Source: JANNMJ01 sp031426455
GTDB taxonomy: Bacteria > Bacteroidota > Bacteroidia > Cytophagales > Hymenobacteraceae
NCBI GenBank assembly: GCA_031426455.1
Contig: JANPLI010000154.1
Coordinates: 14,970 to 78,969, forward strand
Length of the DNA stretch: 64,000 nucleotides
Reading direction: 5' to 3'
Part shown: positions 1 through 9,400 of the stretch, piece after piece
Position numbering within the stretch: position 1 is the first letter of the stretch
Layout of the letters: every line of letters starts with the position of its first letter
The notes under the pieces: generated by a model
The model's input: the letters and a program-made list of their open reading frames with translations, nothing else
What the model was told of the DNA's origin: nothing
The model's database searches: none
Translations under genes and position numbers: made by a program

Positions 1-299
1 GGCCGGGCGGGCAGGCCGGCGAGGTAGCGGCCGAAGGCATCGTAGAACCCATCGGCGCGGCTCGTATCAGCGGCGGGCAGCGCGCGGGCGGCGGGGCGGG
101 TAGCCGGGTCAGCGGCACCGTCAGCCGTACCCACGCGCGGCGCGGCCAGCGAATCGGGCAGGTCCGGGGCGGGCGCGGTGCCGGGACTTTTTTCCGCCGG
201 CTCCTCGCTGGACGGTTGCCGGGACTCGGTTTTGCGGGAATCAGTACTGCACGCGGCCAGCGTCAGCAGCGCGGCGAGATAGAGGAAGGGAAGACGCAT
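1..299 (-). CDS. Lipoprotein of unknown function, N-terminal part only
   Basis: An open frame starts with ATG at 299 and runs leftward off the window without a stop for 99 codons. The first residues form a lipoprotein signal: MRLPFLYL, a hydrophobic stretch, then LTLAAC with the cysteine at residue 17, a good lipobox. The next 60 residues are rich in Pro, Ala, Ser and charged residues, as in a flexible tether. The last visible part (DGFYDAFGRYLAGLPAR) may begin a folded domain. No family is recognised because most of the protein lies outside the window. It shares its strand with the permease upstream, with about 90 bp between them. Confidence 0.7.
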   Translation of the reverse strand, partial: MRLPFLYLAALLTLAACSTDSRKTESRQPSSEEPAEKSPGTAPAPDLPDSLAAPRVGTADGAADPATRPAARALPAADTSRADGFYDAFGRYLAGLPAR

Positions 300-392
300 T
301 GGGGAAGAGGATTTTCTCGCAGGGTTCGCCGGGTGCCGCGGGGGCGAACGGCGCGTTGGGGAGGAACAGGCGGAAGGCTTTTGGGCGGACCC

Positions 393-1721
393 TTACGCCG
401 GGCGTCGGCGGCGCGTCAGCAGGGCGTACACGGGCAAGCCTACCAGCAGCGTGGCCAGCCCGGTGAGCGATTCGGCGGGTTTTTCGCGCAGCAAAAACGT
501 CAGCGTCCAGCCACTGAGCAGCAGGAAGAGTAGCGGCGTGAGCGGGTAGCCCCAGGCGCGGTAAGGGCGGGCCAGGTTGGGGCGGCGGAAGCGCAGGACG
601 AACACGCCGGCCACCGTCAGGAACGTGAACAGGTTCAGCACGAAACCCGCGTACACCAGCACCTGCTCGAAGGAGGCCGTCAGCAGGAAGGCGAGCGTGA
701 GCAGGAGTTGCGCGCCCAGCGCCCGCAGCGGAATGCCGGTAGTGGGTTGCCGGCGCGCCAGCCAGTGCAGGGCGAGCAGGTCTTCGCCGATGGTCTGGAC
801 GATGCGCGGCCCCGCGAAAATCATCGCCGAGATGGTCGAAGTCAGCAGGGCCGCAATCAGCAGGCCCATCAGGCGGGCGGCGGCGGGCTGAAAGAGGCGT
901 TCGGCGGCCAGCAAACCCACTTCGACCCGGCCACTGAGGTCGGGCAGCGGCGTGACGCGCAGAAACGCGTAGTTCAGCCCCACATACAGCGCCGCCACCA
1001 GGGCCGTGCCGGTGAGCAGAATCTGCGGCAGGCGGCGCTGCGGCTCCCGGATTTCGCCGGTGATGTAAGCCGCCGCGTTCCAGCCGGAATAGGCGTACGA
1101 GACGTACACCAGCGACACCGCGAACGCCGGCGAAGCCACCAGCGCCCAGTCGCCGGGGGCCCACCCGATGCCGCCCGTTGGCAGCGCCGTCGGGATGCCC
1201 GGCCGCAGCGCCGCCCCGATCAGCACCAGCACGGCCAGCACCTTGAGCGTGGTGAGCGCCACCTGCACCCGCGCCCCGGCCCGCACACTGGTGGCGTGCA
1301 ACAGGCTCAGCAGCACCACCACCCCCACCGACAACGGCAGCGGGCTGACCTGCGGATAGATGCCCGCCACGTAGCGCCCCAGCGCCATCGCGGCCAGCGC
1401 CGTGGGCGCGGCAAAACCCACCGTGGCCGACGCCCAGCCGCTGAGAAACCCCACGGCGGGGTGGTAAATCACGGACAGGTAATGGTACTCGCCGCCGGAG
1501 CGCGGCATTGCCGCCGCCAGCTCGCCGTAGCTCAGGGCGCCGCACAGGGCCACGACGCCGCCCACGGCCCAGAGCAGCAGCAGCGGCCCCACCGAGGGCG
1601 TGCCGGGCACCTGAAATCCCAGGCTCGTGAACACGCCCGTGCCCACCATATTGGCCACGACGAACGTGACGGCGGGCCAGAAACCCAGAGAACGGACGGA
1701 AGGCGGGGCTTCGGCAGGCAT
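393..1721 (-). CDS. APC-family amino acid permease
   Basis: 442 residues with about 12 hydrophobic segments, the usual size and topology of amino acid-polyamine-organocation permeases. The first helix carries the family signature VANMVGTGVF near residue 20, which corresponds to the substrate-binding break in TM1. Later come SYGELAAAMPRSGGEYHY (residues about 64-81) and a TM6 region with SYAYSGWNAAAY. These are typical of LAT-like bacterial permeases that import or exchange amino acids across the inner membrane. The substrate cannot be read from the sequence. The ATG at 1721 gives a short cytoplasmic tail before TM1. It is a single-gene unit between a small membrane protein and a lipoprotein on the same strand. 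Confidence 0.9.
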   Translation of the reverse strand: MPAEAPPSVRSLGFWPAVTFVVANMVGTGVFTSLGFQVPGTPSVGPLLLLWAVGGVVALCGALSYGELAAAMPRSGGEYHYLSVIYHPAVGFLSGWASATVGFAAPTALAAMALGRYVAGIYPQVSPLPLSVGVVVLLSLLHATSVRAGARVQVALTTLKVLAVLVLIGAALRPGIPTALPTGGIGWAPGDWALVASPAFAVSLVYVSYAYSGWNAAAYITGEIREPQRRLPQILLTGTALVAALYVGLNYAFLRVTPLPDLSGRVEVGLLAAERLFQPAAARLMGLLIAALLTSTISAMIFAGPRIVQTIGEDLLALHWLARRQPTTGIPLRALGAQLLLTLAFLLTASFEQVLVYAGFVLNLFTFLTVAGVFVLRFRRPNLARPYRAWGYPLTPLLFLLLSGWTLTFLLREKPAESLTGLATLLVGLPVYALLTRRRRPA

Positions 1722-1827
1722 TCAGCGGGGATTCAGCGGGGGATTCAGCAGCAAGGAGCGCAGCAGACAGGGGCGTAAAGGTCGGCCGGAGCGGGCGTTT
1801 CGGCGCCCCTTATCCGGGCGCTGCCCC

Positions 1828-2175
1828 TTACCGCCATTTGTTGGGGGCGGGCCGACTGACGGGCCGTTTTGCCGCCCCCGGCGGGGACGCCGGGCGGCGC
1901 GGCACCGGTCCCCGCCGCTGCCGGGTGGCCTGCACCCGGTCCACGAGCGGGCCGGTGAGCCAGCGCGTGGCCGGCCAGACACCGTAAACGCTGCCCGCCA
2001 GCAGGAGCCACAGCACGAGCGTGGCCGAAAACCAGCGGCCGAAGAAACCGTCGCGCAGCCCGAACAGGTAGCCGGTCAGCGTCAGGGCAGCGACGAGGCT
2101 CAGAAAGCCGAGCCAACCCAGGCGACGCGCCACGGGGTGGGCTTGCAGACGGGCGAAGAGAGCGGCGAAATCCAC
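1828..2175 (-). CDS. Small membrane protein of unknown function
   Basis: 115 residues from a GTG start (VDFAALFARLQ). Two hydrophobic helices are visible at about residues 22-40 and 50-68, separated by a short polar loop with RDGFFGRW. The tail after residue 75 is rich in Arg and Pro and probably cytoplasmic. No family is recognised. The alternating hydrophobic pattern and the strand shared with the permease downstream argue that it is real, but the GC-rich sequence opens several overlapping frames (for example 1745-2116), so the start and even the frame are less secure than for larger genes. Confidence 0.55.
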   Translation of the reverse strand: MDFAALFARLQAHPVARRLGWLGFLSLVAALTLTGYLFGLRDGFFGRWFSATLVLWLLLAGSVYGVWPATRWLTGPLVDRVQATRQRRGPVPRRPASPPGAAKRPVSRPAPNKWR

Positions 2176-2242
2176 GGCGAAGGGCGAGCGGCGTGCGGTG
2201 CGCGCGACGCGGGCCGCAAAGGTCGGGCGGCGGGCGGCTACT

Positions 2243-2379
2243 CCCCTCCCCTCACCTCGGCGCCACGGCCACGGTTTGCTTGACTACCGTGAGGGCGCGG
2301 GCTGGCGGTCGTCGGTCGAGCCGTCCCAATTGGAAGGCGCCCGTCTGGCTCAGCGTCTGCTGCTGCACCAGGCGACGGG
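2243..2379 (-). pseudogene. Remnant copy of the 3' end of the lamin-tail protein gene
   Basis: This stretch aligns almost base for base with 6397-6574, the end of the lamin-tail gene (6407-10708, same strand), including its stop codon. Two changes separate them. The copy has one extra base (aattgga against actgaa near 2328-2334) and lacks 49 bp present at 6448-6502. The missing segment lies exactly between two GGGCGC hexamers in the intact copy. No open frame extends upstream, so this is a leftover of a lost or partially duplicated paralogue. Confidence 0.8.
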
Positions 2380-2408
2380 CAAGGTTAACGAATAAAGATA
2401 AGTTTTTC

Positions 2409-2439
2409 TTGCACAGGCAGCGGGTGCATCGTTCCTTTG
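2409..2439 (+). promoter_or_regulatory. Candidate Bacteroidota promoter for the 2591 gene
   Basis: TTG at 2409-2411, a 20-nt spacer, then TTCCTTTG at 2432-2439 match the Bacteroidota -33/-7 pattern (TTG, 19-21 nt, TAnnTTTG) with one mismatch. Transcription would start near 2445, upstream of the ATG at 2514 and of the octamer array. Confidence 0.45.
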
Positions 2440-2533
2440 TGGCCCTATACCCTTTTGGCCCTGATTAACTGTCCTTCGGCTTCATTTCATCCATTTTTAC
2501 CCTTGTTAAGGTTATGGTAAACGTAAGTTTACA

Positions 2534-2573
2534 TTCGGCGCTTCGGCGCTTCGGCGCTACGGCGCTTCGGCGC
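2534..2573 (+). repeat. Octanucleotide tandem repeat, five copies, in a signal-peptide region
   Basis: Five head-to-tail copies of TTCGGCGC (the fourth reads TACGGCGC). They lie between an upstream ATG at 2514 and the body of the following gene. With five copies the ATG frame ends at TGA 2589-2591. Removing one unit (8 bp) brings ATG 2514 exactly into frame with the 2591 gene, so copy number would switch the full-length reading frame. Confidence 0.85.
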
Positions 2574-2590
2574 TCTTTAGTGCGCTGCTG

Positions 2591-4465
2591 ATGGCAGCGG
2601 CTTCTAATCCCCGGCCGGCGGCGGCTCAGTCAGTGCCTGGTGGCACGGCTACCACCAGTAGCACCGTAGTCCCAACCAGCGAATGCGACTGGTTGATCAT
2701 TTCGGATGCCGTCGATTGCAATACGCCGGCTGTACCAGCCCCGACGACGGTGCGTCGAGATCCCAGCTACGTATGCGCCGGCGAGTGCCACGGATTTAAA
2801 GCTTCGCGGGACGTTTTTTCGATGGAATATATTTTTACATATTATACAGAAAACAATAACACCTACCAGGAGCGGTGGAAATACCGGACGGGGATTCACC
2901 CCAATCAGCCGCAACCATTGATTGCCCGGATGCACGCGACGGTGCCCTGTACCGCCTTATATGCCTACGACCTGGCCTCTTGGAACCCCAGCTTCACCGG
3001 CGATTACGTCCGTAATCCGACGGTCGCGTGTAATACGGCCCTGGCCGGAGAGCGCATCGTGCGGGTGGATGTGGAAGCGCGGGGCGATGTGTATGCACTT
3101 GTATTATGCGCTCTTGGCAATCAAAACGGTACGCGTTCCACCACCCATACCTACTTCTACGGGGTTTCAACCCTTAATAATGTTGCCTTTACGCCAACCA
3201 ACGGCAGTATTTGCCCCAATGTCAATTACCCGGTCACGGCTACGACCACGCCCTTTGCTACTTCCTATGAATGGCAGTTAGCCGAACAGGTCGGCACCAC
3301 CCGAACGGGTCTCGGCGCGGTCTGGTCCACGACTTCCCCCAGCACCCAGTTTTCGGTGCCCATTGCCTACACCGGGCGCTCCATCAGCGTACGCGGCCGC
3401 GCTGTGCGCAGTGGCCAGCCAGGCTGCAACAATGGGCGCAGCGCCTGGAACTACGCCGCGTTCCGGCCCGTGAGCGCCGTTCCGGCGGCTGCAACCGGCC
3501 TATTCTTCTCCGGGCCAGTTACAGTAGGCTCCCCTACCTCCATCCTGCTGCAACCGCCGCAGGATTCGCCGGTGCCGGTGGCTTCTTATCAATGGACGTG
3601 TTCCCGGCAGGGCACCGGACCGGTGAACTTGTTTGCGGGCGGCCTATTTACCGCCAACTCCACCTCAACAGCCGTTGGGCTGACGTTCCCCATCGCGGGC
3701 ATCTATACGTTCAACGTACAGTCACTGGCAGCGGCGGGTACGACGTGTGGGGCGGGCGCGACGTACTCCCAGACGTTCAGCATTGGTATTCTGCCTGCCT
3801 GCCCTTTGCAGACAGAAGTAAAGGGCACCAAAACAATTTATAACAAAGTTGATTTGGGGGCGAATCCCAACGCCTCCTTTACGGGCATAAAAATTAATAA
3901 TTTCGATCCCACGCTTACTTACTCCTTTGGTATCGACCAGATTCTGCCGCTGGGTTCACGAAATATTGAATCTGAAATTTTGCAGAATTACAACTCATCA
4001 CTACGAGGAATTCAGTTCTGGATTGAGCGGAGGGCGCCCTACAATTTGGCTACCAATCCGCAGACGTTCCGGCTGACGACGACCGTCAGTAGCGGCAACG
4101 GCGCTCCCGTCGTGTGCCGTCAAACTATCACGATTCCCCCGCCTTGCCCGGAGACGCCCTTACAATGCCCCCCGCCTCCGGTAGAGCGCCCGGCCGCCGG
4201 CAACGGCGGCGGTGTTAAACGCTTTAGTGTATGGCCCAACCCTATTGCAGGGGACTATTTGACCATCACGGCTCCCGCCAACGAACGCTGCCTCAAAGCC
4301 AGTTTATATACGCTGCAAGGTCAAGAGGTTCGCTCGGTAGTCGCCCCAGAGCCGAAAGGTGCGATGGAACTGCAAATTCCGGTTACGGACCTGCGGAAGG
4401 GCACCTACTTGCTGCGCACCTTCGACGGGGCACAATCAGAGGTTACGCGCGTCGTCATTCAATAA
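2591..4465 (+). CDS. Secreted T9SS type A surface protein; signal peptide frame broken by repeats
   Basis: 624 residues from the first in-frame ATG. The last 80 residues are a T9SS type A sorting domain: FSVWPNPIAGDY, then LYTLQGQEVRS and DLRKGTYLLRTFDG. Such proteins cross the outer membrane through T9SS and are usually anchored to the surface. The middle (about residues 190-400) has Ig/PKD-like segments with SYEWQ and SYQWTC patterns and paired cysteines. The listed start leaves only MAAASNPRPAAAQS, which lacks the hydrophobic core of a signal peptide. The in-frame sequence upstream, back to a stop at 2507-2509, supplies ALFSALL but no start codon. With four rather than five octamer copies the ATG at 2514 would give a complete signal peptide ending in RPAAAQ. 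As sequenced, export is probably off, or the assembly miscounted the repeat. Confidence 0.85.
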   Translation: MAAASNPRPAAAQSVPGGTATTSSTVVPTSECDWLIISDAVDCNTPAVPAPTTVRRDPSYVCAGECHGFKASRDVFSMEYIFTYYTENNNTYQERWKYRTGIHPNQPQPLIARMHATVPCTALYAYDLASWNPSFTGDYVRNPTVACNTALAGERIVRVDVEARGDVYALVLCALGNQNGTRSTTHTYFYGVSTLNNVAFTPTNGSICPNVNYPVTATTTPFATSYEWQLAEQVGTTRTGLGAVWSTTSPSTQFSVPIAYTGRSISVRGRAVRSGQPGCNNGRSAWNYAAFRPVSAVPAAATGLFFSGPVTVGSPTSILLQPPQDSPVPVASYQWTCSRQGTGPVNLFAGGLFTANSTSTAVGLTFPIAGIYTFNVQSLAAAGTTCGAGATYSQTFSIGILPACPLQTEVKGTKTIYNKVDLGANPNASFTGIKINNFDPTLTYSFGIDQILPLGSRNIESEILQNYNSSLRGIQFWIERRAPYNLATNPQTFRLTTTVSSGNGAPVVCRQTITIPPPCPETPLQCPPPPVERPAAGNGGGVKRFSVWPNPIAGDYLTITAPANERCLKASLYTLQGQEVRSVVAPEPKGAMELQIPVTDLRKGTYLLRTFDGAQSEVTRVVIQ

Positions 4466-4547
4466 AATCCGGCGGTAGGTTCCAGGCATCGGCGGGCACC
4501 CTGACGGGGTGGCCCCGCCGATGCCTGCGACGCCCGTCCCCGCTTGT

Positions 4548-6362
4548 ATGAGCAGCCGAATCTTCCGGATGGCAGCCCTATTACTGCTGCTGTTCCTTCC
4601 GCTCCTGAGTCCCGCGCAGGTACAGCGGCTATATCAACAGGTGCCTTACGTTGCACAATACCCGCCGCCGGGGCGGACGATTTTCGATTTTGGCCAATCC
4701 CCGCCCCTGGTTCAGGCCGGACCGCTGGCGACCAATGACCGACTGCTTGACCTTCGCTTGGGCCGGGCCAGCATCGGCGACGGCTGCGGCCGCCTACGCT
4801 ACTATTCGGACGGCCGCCGGCTGCTCGACGCGCGCGGAGTGCTGGTGCCCGGCGGCGGACAATTAGCCAGCCGTCGGCTTCCGCCCCGCGAAACGACCTT
4901 CAGCAGCGCCCTCAACGCCCTGCTTTTCGTGCCCCGGCCCCTAAGCCGGGATCGGTACTTTCTCTTTACCTCGGAGCAGGGTATCTGCGGCTTCAGTACG
5001 CAGCCGTGCCCCCAGGGAATCCAGCGCGCGCTCAGCTATGCCGAGATCGGCCCCGGCGCACCCGACGGCACCGGCCAGGTAGAGCGTGCCGATGTGCTGC
5101 TGTACCCGCAGGGCGTGACGGCGCTGACGGCCACGCACCACGCGAACCGGAAAGACTACTGGGTCGTGACGCGCCCGCTGCTGTCCACCCGCTTCTTCAG
5201 CTACCACGTCACCGAGCGGGGCGTCGCGGCGCAGCCCGTCGTCTCGCAGGTGCGCTCGTTCGCCGATTCGGTCAGGTCGCTCCACCTTTCCCCCGATGGG
5301 CAATATATTTACTATACGGGCTTCGTGGACAGCATCGCTTCGCAGAGCGGCTATTTCTACCGCGGGTTCGCCCGCAGCTACCTGGCCCGCTTCGATGCCA
5401 CGACGGGCCGCATCAGTCAGGAGGTAGAGGTGTACTACACGGTGACGTGCGGCGACTTTTCGCCCGACAGCCGCTCTCTCTATCTGGGGCCTTCCGACGT
5501 ACCCCGGGGAATGCGGCAGGTGACCATCAACCTCGCCGATAGCCTCGCGATGCAGACCACGATGAAGTGGTTCGCCAGCGACCCGCAAAAGGTCTACGAC
5601 GAGTATTACTGGCCTTCCGGCTGGATTTGCCTGACGCCGGACCTGCGGATCTCTTATCTGGACGGTGCCTTTAAGAACCAGCCTTGTCCGCCTGGTTCCC
5701 CCGCCAACCAGGTCTGTCCGGAAGCCCCCCCTTGGATCGGCCAGATTCGGTATCCCAACCGGATCGATACGACCCGCCAGCTGCGCCGCCGCAGCCTGGC
5801 GGTGCCAACATTAGCGTTTCCGTTCAACAACTACATCGAATCGCTTTTGGTCGATACCCTGATCGAAGTCCGCCACCTGGGCGGCTGCGGCTCCGATACG
5901 GTGCAGTTCTGGCTCGCCAACCCCGGCTGCGCCACCACCCTGCACTGGCAATTCGACGACCCGGCCAGCGGCGCGGCCAACGAAACCACCGACTGGGCAC
6001 CGCGCCACGTCTTCTCCCAGCCCGGCGTGTATCAGGTCACGGTCACCACCGACGACGGCCGCACCTACCCGCGCCGCGTGGCCGTAGATGCCTCCGGGGT
6101 GGGCGGCACCCCGCCCAATGTCTTCACCCCCAACGACGATGGCCTGAACGATACCTTCCTGACGCTGGCCGCCGCCGACGGGCCGGACTACCGCTTTCAG
6201 GTCTTCAACCGCTGGGGCGCGGCCGTCTTCACCTCCACCACCCCTGGCGAGGCGTGGCGCGGCGAGGGGCTGGCCGGCGGCGTGTATTTCTACCGCCTCA
6301 GCGCCCTGGATTGTGCGGGCCAAGTCCGGGAACGTCACGGCACCGTGACGCTGATGCGATAG
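4548..6362 (+). CDS. Secreted T9SS type B (gliding-motility C-terminal domain) protein with propeller-like and PKD regions
   Basis: About 604 residues. The ATG at 4548 is chosen because it starts a clean signal peptide (MSSRIFRMAALLLLLF ending LSPAQ); the frame is also open from a GTG at 4509. Residues about 90-360 contain beta-propeller-like strands (LHLSPDGQYIYYTG, GDFSPDSRSLYLG). Near 440-500 there is a PKD-like fold with HWQFDDPASG. The end is a CHU_C/type B domain: NVFTPNDDGLNDTF, then FQVFNRWGAAVF and GGVYFYRLSALDC. This domain directs secretion by T9SS and is common in very large adhesins. The gene follows the type A protein by 82 bp, probably in one transcript. Its binding partner is unknown. 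Confidence 0.9.
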   Translation: MSSRIFRMAALLLLLFLPLLSPAQVQRLYQQVPYVAQYPPPGRTIFDFGQSPPLVQAGPLATNDRLLDLRLGRASIGDGCGRLRYYSDGRRLLDARGVLVPGGGQLASRRLPPRETTFSSALNALLFVPRPLSRDRYFLFTSEQGICGFSTQPCPQGIQRALSYAEIGPGAPDGTGQVERADVLLYPQGVTALTATHHANRKDYWVVTRPLLSTRFFSYHVTERGVAAQPVVSQVRSFADSVRSLHLSPDGQYIYYTGFVDSIASQSGYFYRGFARSYLARFDATTGRISQEVEVYYTVTCGDFSPDSRSLYLGPSDVPRGMRQVTINLADSLAMQTTMKWFASDPQKVYDEYYWPSGWICLTPDLRISYLDGAFKNQPCPPGSPANQVCPEAPPWIGQIRYPNRIDTTRQLRRRSLAVPTLAFPFNNYIESLLVDTLIEVRHLGGCGSDTVQFWLANPGCATTLHWQFDDPASGAANETTDWAPRHVFSQPGVYQVTVTTDDGRTYPRRVAVDASGVGGTPPNVFTPNDDGLNDTFLTLAAADGPDYRFQVFNRWGAAVFTSTTPGEAWRGEGLAGGVYFYRLSALDCAGQVRERHGTVTLMR

Positions 6363-6406
6363 CTCAGCGCGCCAATTCGGCGCGGCGTAGCTGCGGCCCC
6401 CTCCCC

Positions 6407-9400
6407 TCACCTCGGCGCCACGGCCACGGTTTGCTTGACTACCGTGAGGGCGCCGGACAGGTCGAAGAATTCGGCGTAAACGAGGTAGTAGCCGGTGGGC
6501 GCGGGCTGACGGTCGTCGGTCGAACCGTCCCACTGAAAGGCGCCGGTCTGGCTCAGCGTCTGCTGCTGCACCAGGCGGCGGGTGCGCCGCCCCTGCGCAT
6601 CGAAGATCGTCAGGTTACCCACGTAGCCGGGGGCGGGCAGGGCGTAGGAAATGAGCGCGAACGAGGTCATCCCCGGCGGAATCACGCGCGGCTCGATTTG
6701 CAGGGCATTTTCGGGCGGGGTGGTGGCGGTGCGCCGCTGCGAGTTGGCGCGGCCGGGCGTGGCAAAGCCCACGTCGGCGGTGGCGGAGGCGAAATTGGCG
6801 GCTTCGGAGGGCCCGTTGGCATCGAGGCGTTCCAGCGAAACCCCCTCCGCGTTATTGAGCAGCGCGAAGTGCTGGCGCTGGTCGTAAGCCACTTGGTCGA
6901 GAACCGTCGAATCCGGGCCCAGCAGCACGACGGTGCCGGCATCGTCCGGGTACGAGGGCAATGCCGCGACGGCCAGCAGCCGCGCGCGGTCCACGGAAAG
7001 CGGGTATTGTTTCGCCACCGAATCGGGCTGCGGGCTGACGGCCACCAGGGCCCCCGGCCGCAGCGTGAAGGGCGGCAGCGGCCGGGGCTGGTACAGCGAA
7101 TCGCCGCGCAGGTTGGCCAGAAGCCAGCCGCTGAGGTCGAGCACGCGCGTCGAGCGGTTGTAGATCTCCACGAAATCGGCGCCGCCGGGGCGGGGGTTGA
7201 ACAGGATCTCGTTCACCACCACGTCGCCGGGGCGGGGCGTTTCGGGCACCAGCAGCGCGGCCGTCAGCGTGTCCGGGGCGGCGTTGCCGGCGCAGTCGGT
7301 CACGCGGGCCGTACCCGTGCCACCCGTGCCGAAGCGCAGGCGGTACGTCAGGCCCACGGCCAGGGGGGCGGCCAGGGTCAGATCGACCTCCCGGAACTCC
7401 GGCCCGCGCACCCGCGCGCCGGTCACGGTGGGGGCCGCAGCGCCGGGTAGCGTCAGGGCGTAAGCGGCGGGGTCGAGAGTTGAAAGCGAGTCGAGCTTTT
7501 CCGTGAACCGAATCCGCACCCGGCGCCCGTCGGGCAGTACGCGGGCGCTTTCGACGGCCGGCGGCACCTGGTCGGGCAGCGCGGCGCGTACGCTGTTGGG
7601 CTGGCCGGGGGTGCCGTTGCCGCCGCTGACCGAGGCCGTCCAGTTCGGGGCGCCACCGCAGGGCCAGGCGGTATCGATCATCTCCAGCGACCAGCCGCCC
7701 GCCTGCTTTTCGGGGTCGCGGTACCACGCATCGCGGTACGCCACCGAGAACAGGAGCTGCCCGTCGGGGCGGCGTAGCACGAGCGTATCGCCACTGTTAT
7801 TGAGGGCGGGGAAGTTCGTCAGCGGAAAAACCGGTGCCTGATACTGCCCGAACAGCGCGCCGCGCGTCGAACCGCACACAATGGCGTAGGCGCCCGGTGC
7901 CAGCGTGGCGCCCGCCGGAAAGCGCGCGGCGTTGCCGGTGGCGCCCTGCTTACGCAGGCTAATGTCGCTGAGGTCGAGGAGGCGCGCCGTAGGGTTATGG
8001 ATTTCGATGTACTCGGTCAGCGGCAGGTTGCCGAAGTTAGGCGTTTCGTCGGCCAGGATCTCCGTGATTTCCAGCTCGTACAACCCCGGCTCCGTGCCCA
8101 GGCCCACGGCGATGGCCAGCGGCACGGCCGGGGCGTTGCCGGCGCAGTCGCGGATGCCGGTGGTGAAGAGCGTGTACCGAACGCCCGCCGCCAGCGGGGC
8201 GCCCAGCCGGAGCGTGACGGTGGCGCGCTGGTTAGGATCGAAAGCGGTTTGGCTGATGGGCAAGGCCGGGTCGAGCCGGAACGCGCCCGGCCCGGCCGAG
8301 AGGGAATCGACGGGTTCCGAGAACGTCACGACCAAGGTCTGGCCGTCGGGCACGGCTACGCGCACGAGCCCGGGCGGACGGGTGTCGGGCGTGGGGTCGT
8401 AAGTGCTGTTGCGCCGGCCGGGCGTGCCGCCGCTGGGGTCGGTGGAGGCTTGCCAGTTGGCGCCGTCCGGGCAGGTCAGCAGGGGGTTACGCTTCTCCAG
8501 GCTCCAGCCGCCGGCCTGCTTGGCGGCGTCCTGGTACCAGGCGTCGGTATAGGTCAGGCGGTCCAGCTCCGGGATGCCACCGGGGCCGAGCAGGCGTACC
8601 TGGTCGCCGGACTGGTTCAGCAGCGGAAAGCTGGTGACGGGCACCGGCCGCACCCCCAGCGGCGCCAGCAGCCCCCGGTAAGCGGCGGTGTCGGCCACCG
8701 GGCACAGCACGGCGTACTGGCCGGGCGCGAGCCGTCCGCCGGTCAGGCGCCCGCCAGCGTTGGCGCCGACCGTGCTCAAGTCCTGCAACTTCCAGCCGGT
8801 CAGGTCGAGGGTTTTGGTGCTGACGTTCAGGATTTCCACGAACTGCCCGGTCGGCAGGCCCACCACGGGGTTCGAGTCGATGTAGAGTTCGTTGATGACC
8901 ACATCGCCGGGAGCGGGCGCCACGGCCAGCAGCAGCGGGGCCGTAAGGGCGGGCGCGACGTTGCCGGGGCAGTCGCGCAGGCCGCTGGCCGTCAGTGCAT
9001 AACTCACGCCCTGCGTCAGGGGCGCGCTCAGCGTCAGCAGCACGACGCGGAGCGAATCGGGCACGTAGCGCACGGCCGTGAAGCGGGCGCCGCCGCCGGG
9101 CGTCAGGGCAAACGCCGTCAGGGGCGCGGATGCCGTGTCGATGGGTTCCGAGAAGGTCAGCGCCACCGTGAGCGCATTCCGCAGGGTGGCGCCGGCCAGG
9201 ACGGGCGGCGTGGTATCGGGGCCACTGCTGAACACGCTGTTGCGCCGGCCGGGGGTGCCGCCGCTGGGGTCGGTGGACGCGAGCCAGTTGGTGGCGTCGG
9301 CGCAGGTCAGCAGCGGGTTGCGCTTTTCGAGGGACCAGCCGCCGAGCTTTTTCACGGGGTCCTGGTACCACGCGTCGGTGTAGCGCAGGTAGTCGAGACG

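Noticed and set aside
2316..2500. Small open frames in the 2176-2513 gap
   Set aside because: Frames at 2193-2468 and 2198-2395 run through the pseudogene and a promoter-like region and have Arg-rich, non-protein-like composition.
5684..7450. 588-codon rightward frame spanning two gene ends
   Set aside because: It crosses the stop of the 4548 gene and the end of the convergent lamin-tail gene, and its composition is shadow-like.
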